Positions 4,444 through 6,261 of a stretch of DNA of 6,261 nt are shown piece after piece. Location of the stretch: the NCBI GenBank assembly GCA_012511315.1, contig JAAZGI010000080.1, positions 1-6,261 of the forward strand. The letters are read 5' to 3'. A program made the position numbers and the translations under genes. The stretch's first letter is position 1. Every line of letters begins with the position of its first letter. The notes under the pieces were generated by a model. The model did no database searches. It was given only the letters and a program-made list of their open reading frames with translations, and was not told the DNA's origin. Source of the stretch: Clostridium sp. (GTDB lineage: Bacteria; Bacillota; Clostridia; Clostridiales; Clostridiaceae).

Positions 4444-6129
4444 TTACATCCTTTCTACAACATCAATACCTAAAAGACCTAATCCATTTTGAATCACTTG
4501 ACACGTTGCTTCCACTAACTTAAGTCTGGCATTACGTAGTGAATCTTCAGAGTTACTAATATTAATATTGTTATAAAACTTATTAAAATTTTTGGCAACA
4601 TCCAATACATAACGTGTAAAGATGCTGGGTTCATATTTTTCAAGAGCTTCTCGCTTCACTTGATTGAAACGCTCCAGGACCTTAGCTAATTCAAACTCTT
4701 CTTTTTCACGAAGCGCTTCTAAATCGCCTAAACCAGTGGATGCATTTTTACGCAGAATACTTTGTCCTCGTGCATAGGTATATTGGACATAAGGGGCCGT
4801 CTCCCCATCGAAGTTTAAGACTTCATCTAGATCAAACATGATTTCTTTTTCACGGGAGTTCTTCAAATAAATGAATTTCACCCCGCCAATTCCGATTTTT
4901 CGTGCCACTTCTTCTTTGTCTTCCAATTCAGGATTTTTTTCTTCAATAATAGCTCTCGCCTTATCGATGGCCTCTTTTAGTAGATCGGTTAAATAGAAAA
5001 CTTTTCCTTCTCGGGTTGAGAATTTCATGCCTTGGAATTTCACTAAGCCAAAGCCAACATGAACCAAATCGCCAGCCCACTCATGGCCCAGGAGTTCTAC
5101 CACCTTAAAGACTTGCTTGAAATGCAAAGCCTGTGGTGTCCCCACCACGTAAAGGCATTTATCAAAATCATAAGTCTCTTTTCGATAAATAGCTGCCGTA
5201 ATATCTCTTGTACTATAAAGGGTCGATCCATCACTTTTCAAGATAATAGCTGGTGGCATATTATACTCATCAAGCATAACCACTTGAGCCCCTTGAGATT
5301 CTGTTAATAATCCTTTAGCACGAATATCTTCGACAATTCTTGGCATATGTGCTGAGTAAAAAGCTTCACCCTTTAAAGAATCGAATTGAATATCTAAAAT
5401 ATCATATACTTTTTGGAAATCTTGCAAGGAGAGCTCTTTAAAGCGATTCCAAAGGCCAGTCTCATAGGCTTCGCCAGCCTCTAAATTCTTGAAGTGGCGT
5501 CGACCTTCCTCATCCAACTCCGGATTCTTTTCTGCTTCATTATGAAATTTAACATAAATCCGCAACAGTTCCGCAATCGGATCCGTTTCAAGTGCCGTCT
5601 CGTCTCCCCACATCCGGTATGCATAAATGAGTTTACCAAATTGAGTTCCATAGTCACCTAGGTGGTTGATTCCTACTGTATCATAGCCTTCAGAGGAATA
5701 CATATTATAAAGAGCAGCACCCAGGCAGGTGGTATACATTAAGGCCACACTAAAAGGTTTGGCTATATTAGGCGAGGAATACTCCACTAAAATCTTTTTG
5801 CCCGCACCAGTATTTTCATTCCCATAGTTCGTCCCTTCTTCTAAGATCTCTTGAACAACAGTTTCCACAAATTGTCCCTTGTCGAGAAAGAAGTTTAAAT
5901 AGGGACCTAGGTTTTCCACTCGCTCAATTCCATCTGAATCAATCTTTTCAGATAGTTCTTTGGCAATTAAGGGTGGTGCTTTACGTAACTCTTTAGCTAA
6001 GGTAAAGCAAGGAAATGCAAAGTCTCCCATTTCTGCCCTTGGCGGTACTTCCATCCTTTGGTAGATCATTTCCACATCTAAATTAGACGCATCAGCTATT
6101 TTTTTAGCTACCATCATTTTATAATCCAT
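4444..6129 (-). CDS. argS: arginyl-tRNA synthetase with degenerate HIGH motif
   Basis: At 561 aa this is a full-length ArgRS-family protein. The family charges tRNA-Arg with arginine using ATP in the cytoplasm. Residues 1-85 form the N-terminal additional domain (MGDFAFPCF at 34-42, GPYLNFF after it). SSPNIAKPF begins the class I catalytic core, [12 protein letters not shown] (154-165) and [15 protein letters not shown] follow, and [11 protein letters not shown] (440-450) starts the DALR-type anticodon-binding region, which ends in M561 as is usual. The core signature is odd. Where clostridial homologs read PFHIGH, this reads PFSVAL (125-130), losing both histidines and the glycine. The KMSKS-equivalent is KFSTR (369-373) rather than KM/LSTR. 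The frame is otherwise intact and well conserved. It may be an active divergent enzyme or a paralog with another role; which one cannot be told here. AAGGAG (6137-6142) lies 7 nt before the ATG. The DUF1653 gene follows directly. Confidence 0.9.
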   Translation of the reverse strand: MDYKMMVAKKIADASNLDVEMIYQRMEVPPRAEMGDFAFPCFTLAKELRKAPPLIAKELSEKIDSDGIERVENLGPYLNFFLDKGQFVETVVQEILEEGTNYGNENTGAGKKILVEYSSPNIAKPFSVALMYTTCLGAALYNMYSSEGYDTVGINHLGDYGTQFGKLIYAYRMWGDETALETDPIAELLRIYVKFHNEAEKNPELDEEGRRHFKNLEAGEAYETGLWNRFKELSLQDFQKVYDILDIQFDSLKGEAFYSAHMPRIVEDIRAKGLLTESQGAQVVMLDEYNMPPAIILKSDGSTLYSTRDITAAIYRKETYDFDKCLYVVGTPQALHFKQVFKVVELLGHEWAGDLVHVGFGLVKFQGMKFSTREGKVFYLTDLLKEAIDKARAIIEEKNPELEDKEEVARKIGIGGVKFIYLKNSREKEIMFDLDEVLNFDGETAPYVQYTYARGQSILRKNASTGLGDLEALREKEEFELAKVLERFNQVKREALEKYEPSIFTRYVLDVAKNFNKFYNNINISNSEDSLRNARLKLVEATCQVIQNGLGLLGIDVVERM

Positions 6130-6261
6130 ATCTATACTCCTTCACTTGGACAATTTCTCATCCTAAAGTTAACCCCTTCAACGAAAGGATATCGATCAAT
6201 ATTCTTCCTATTTATTCTAAAATTCAAAATTAATGCTACATTACATTATACTTTAAAACTG
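6130..6261 (-). promoter_or_regulatory. argS leader with possible -10 element
   Basis: On the minus strand a perfect TATAAT is present (6250-6245), but its -35 would lie beyond the window edge, so the promoter cannot be confirmed. The leader of about 110 nt would contain a short CCTT/AAGG hairpin and the strong AAGGAG ribosome site. No T-box conserved sequence is visible. Confidence 0.4.

Noticed and set aside
5059..5307. Plus-strand reading frame inside argS, and similar antisense frames within feoB
   Set aside because: They are mirror frames of strongly conserved coding sequence with no family resemblance.
6130..6261. T-box riboswitch upstream of argS
   Set aside because: No T-box consensus sequence, terminator/antiterminator pair or long leader is visible in the part included, though the upstream edge is cut off.

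Overview
The window looks like a piece of chromosome from a low-GC Bacillota. The Shine-Dalgarno sites are strong AGGAGG-type, one promoter is a perfect sigma-A promoter, and intergenic DNA is AT-rich. The arginyl-tRNA synthetase body reads most like the clostridial type, and a small Cys-rich protein follows feoB as is common in Firmicutes. No genus can be assigned from this sequence alone. No mobile element, CRISPR array, tRNA or rRNA was found.

Layout: (i) 1-328 holds no convincing gene, only AT-rich DNA with a degenerate repeat patch. (ii) 329-1285, minus strand, encodes an aromatic acid exporter (ArAE/YqjA-like) family membrane protein. (iii) 1286-1770 is a divergent intergenic region with unusually dense dyad symmetry. 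Toward the exporter gene it could form a structured, possibly switching, mRNA leader. Toward feo it holds a perfect TTGACA-17-TATAAT promoter and a 17/19 Fur box. (iv) 1771-3942, plus strand, is a ferrous-iron uptake operon: feoA, feoB and a 59-aa Cys-rich single-span membrane protein. It ends in a 17-bp hairpin terminator at about 3983-4030. (v) 4121-6129, minus strand, is a two-gene unit: argS, then a DUF1653-family protein that starts 2 nt after the argS stop.

The feo genes form one iron-repressed unit. FeoB is the GTPase-coupled Fe(II) permease, FeoA is its small SH3-like partner, and the Cys-rich peptide is presumably an accessory. When Fur-Fe(II) is bound just downstream of the start site, transcription should be blocked.

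Two observations stand out. First, the argS product keeps almost the whole ArgRS framework, but its class I signature HIGH reads Ser-Val-Ala-Leu, with both histidines and the glycine lost, and its KMSKS-equivalent reads KFSTR. Second, the exporter leader contains an 11-bp hairpin whose loop is exactly complementary to an 11-nt segment about 70 nt further on. That segment can also pair with a third element, which is the layout of a cis-acting RNA switch.
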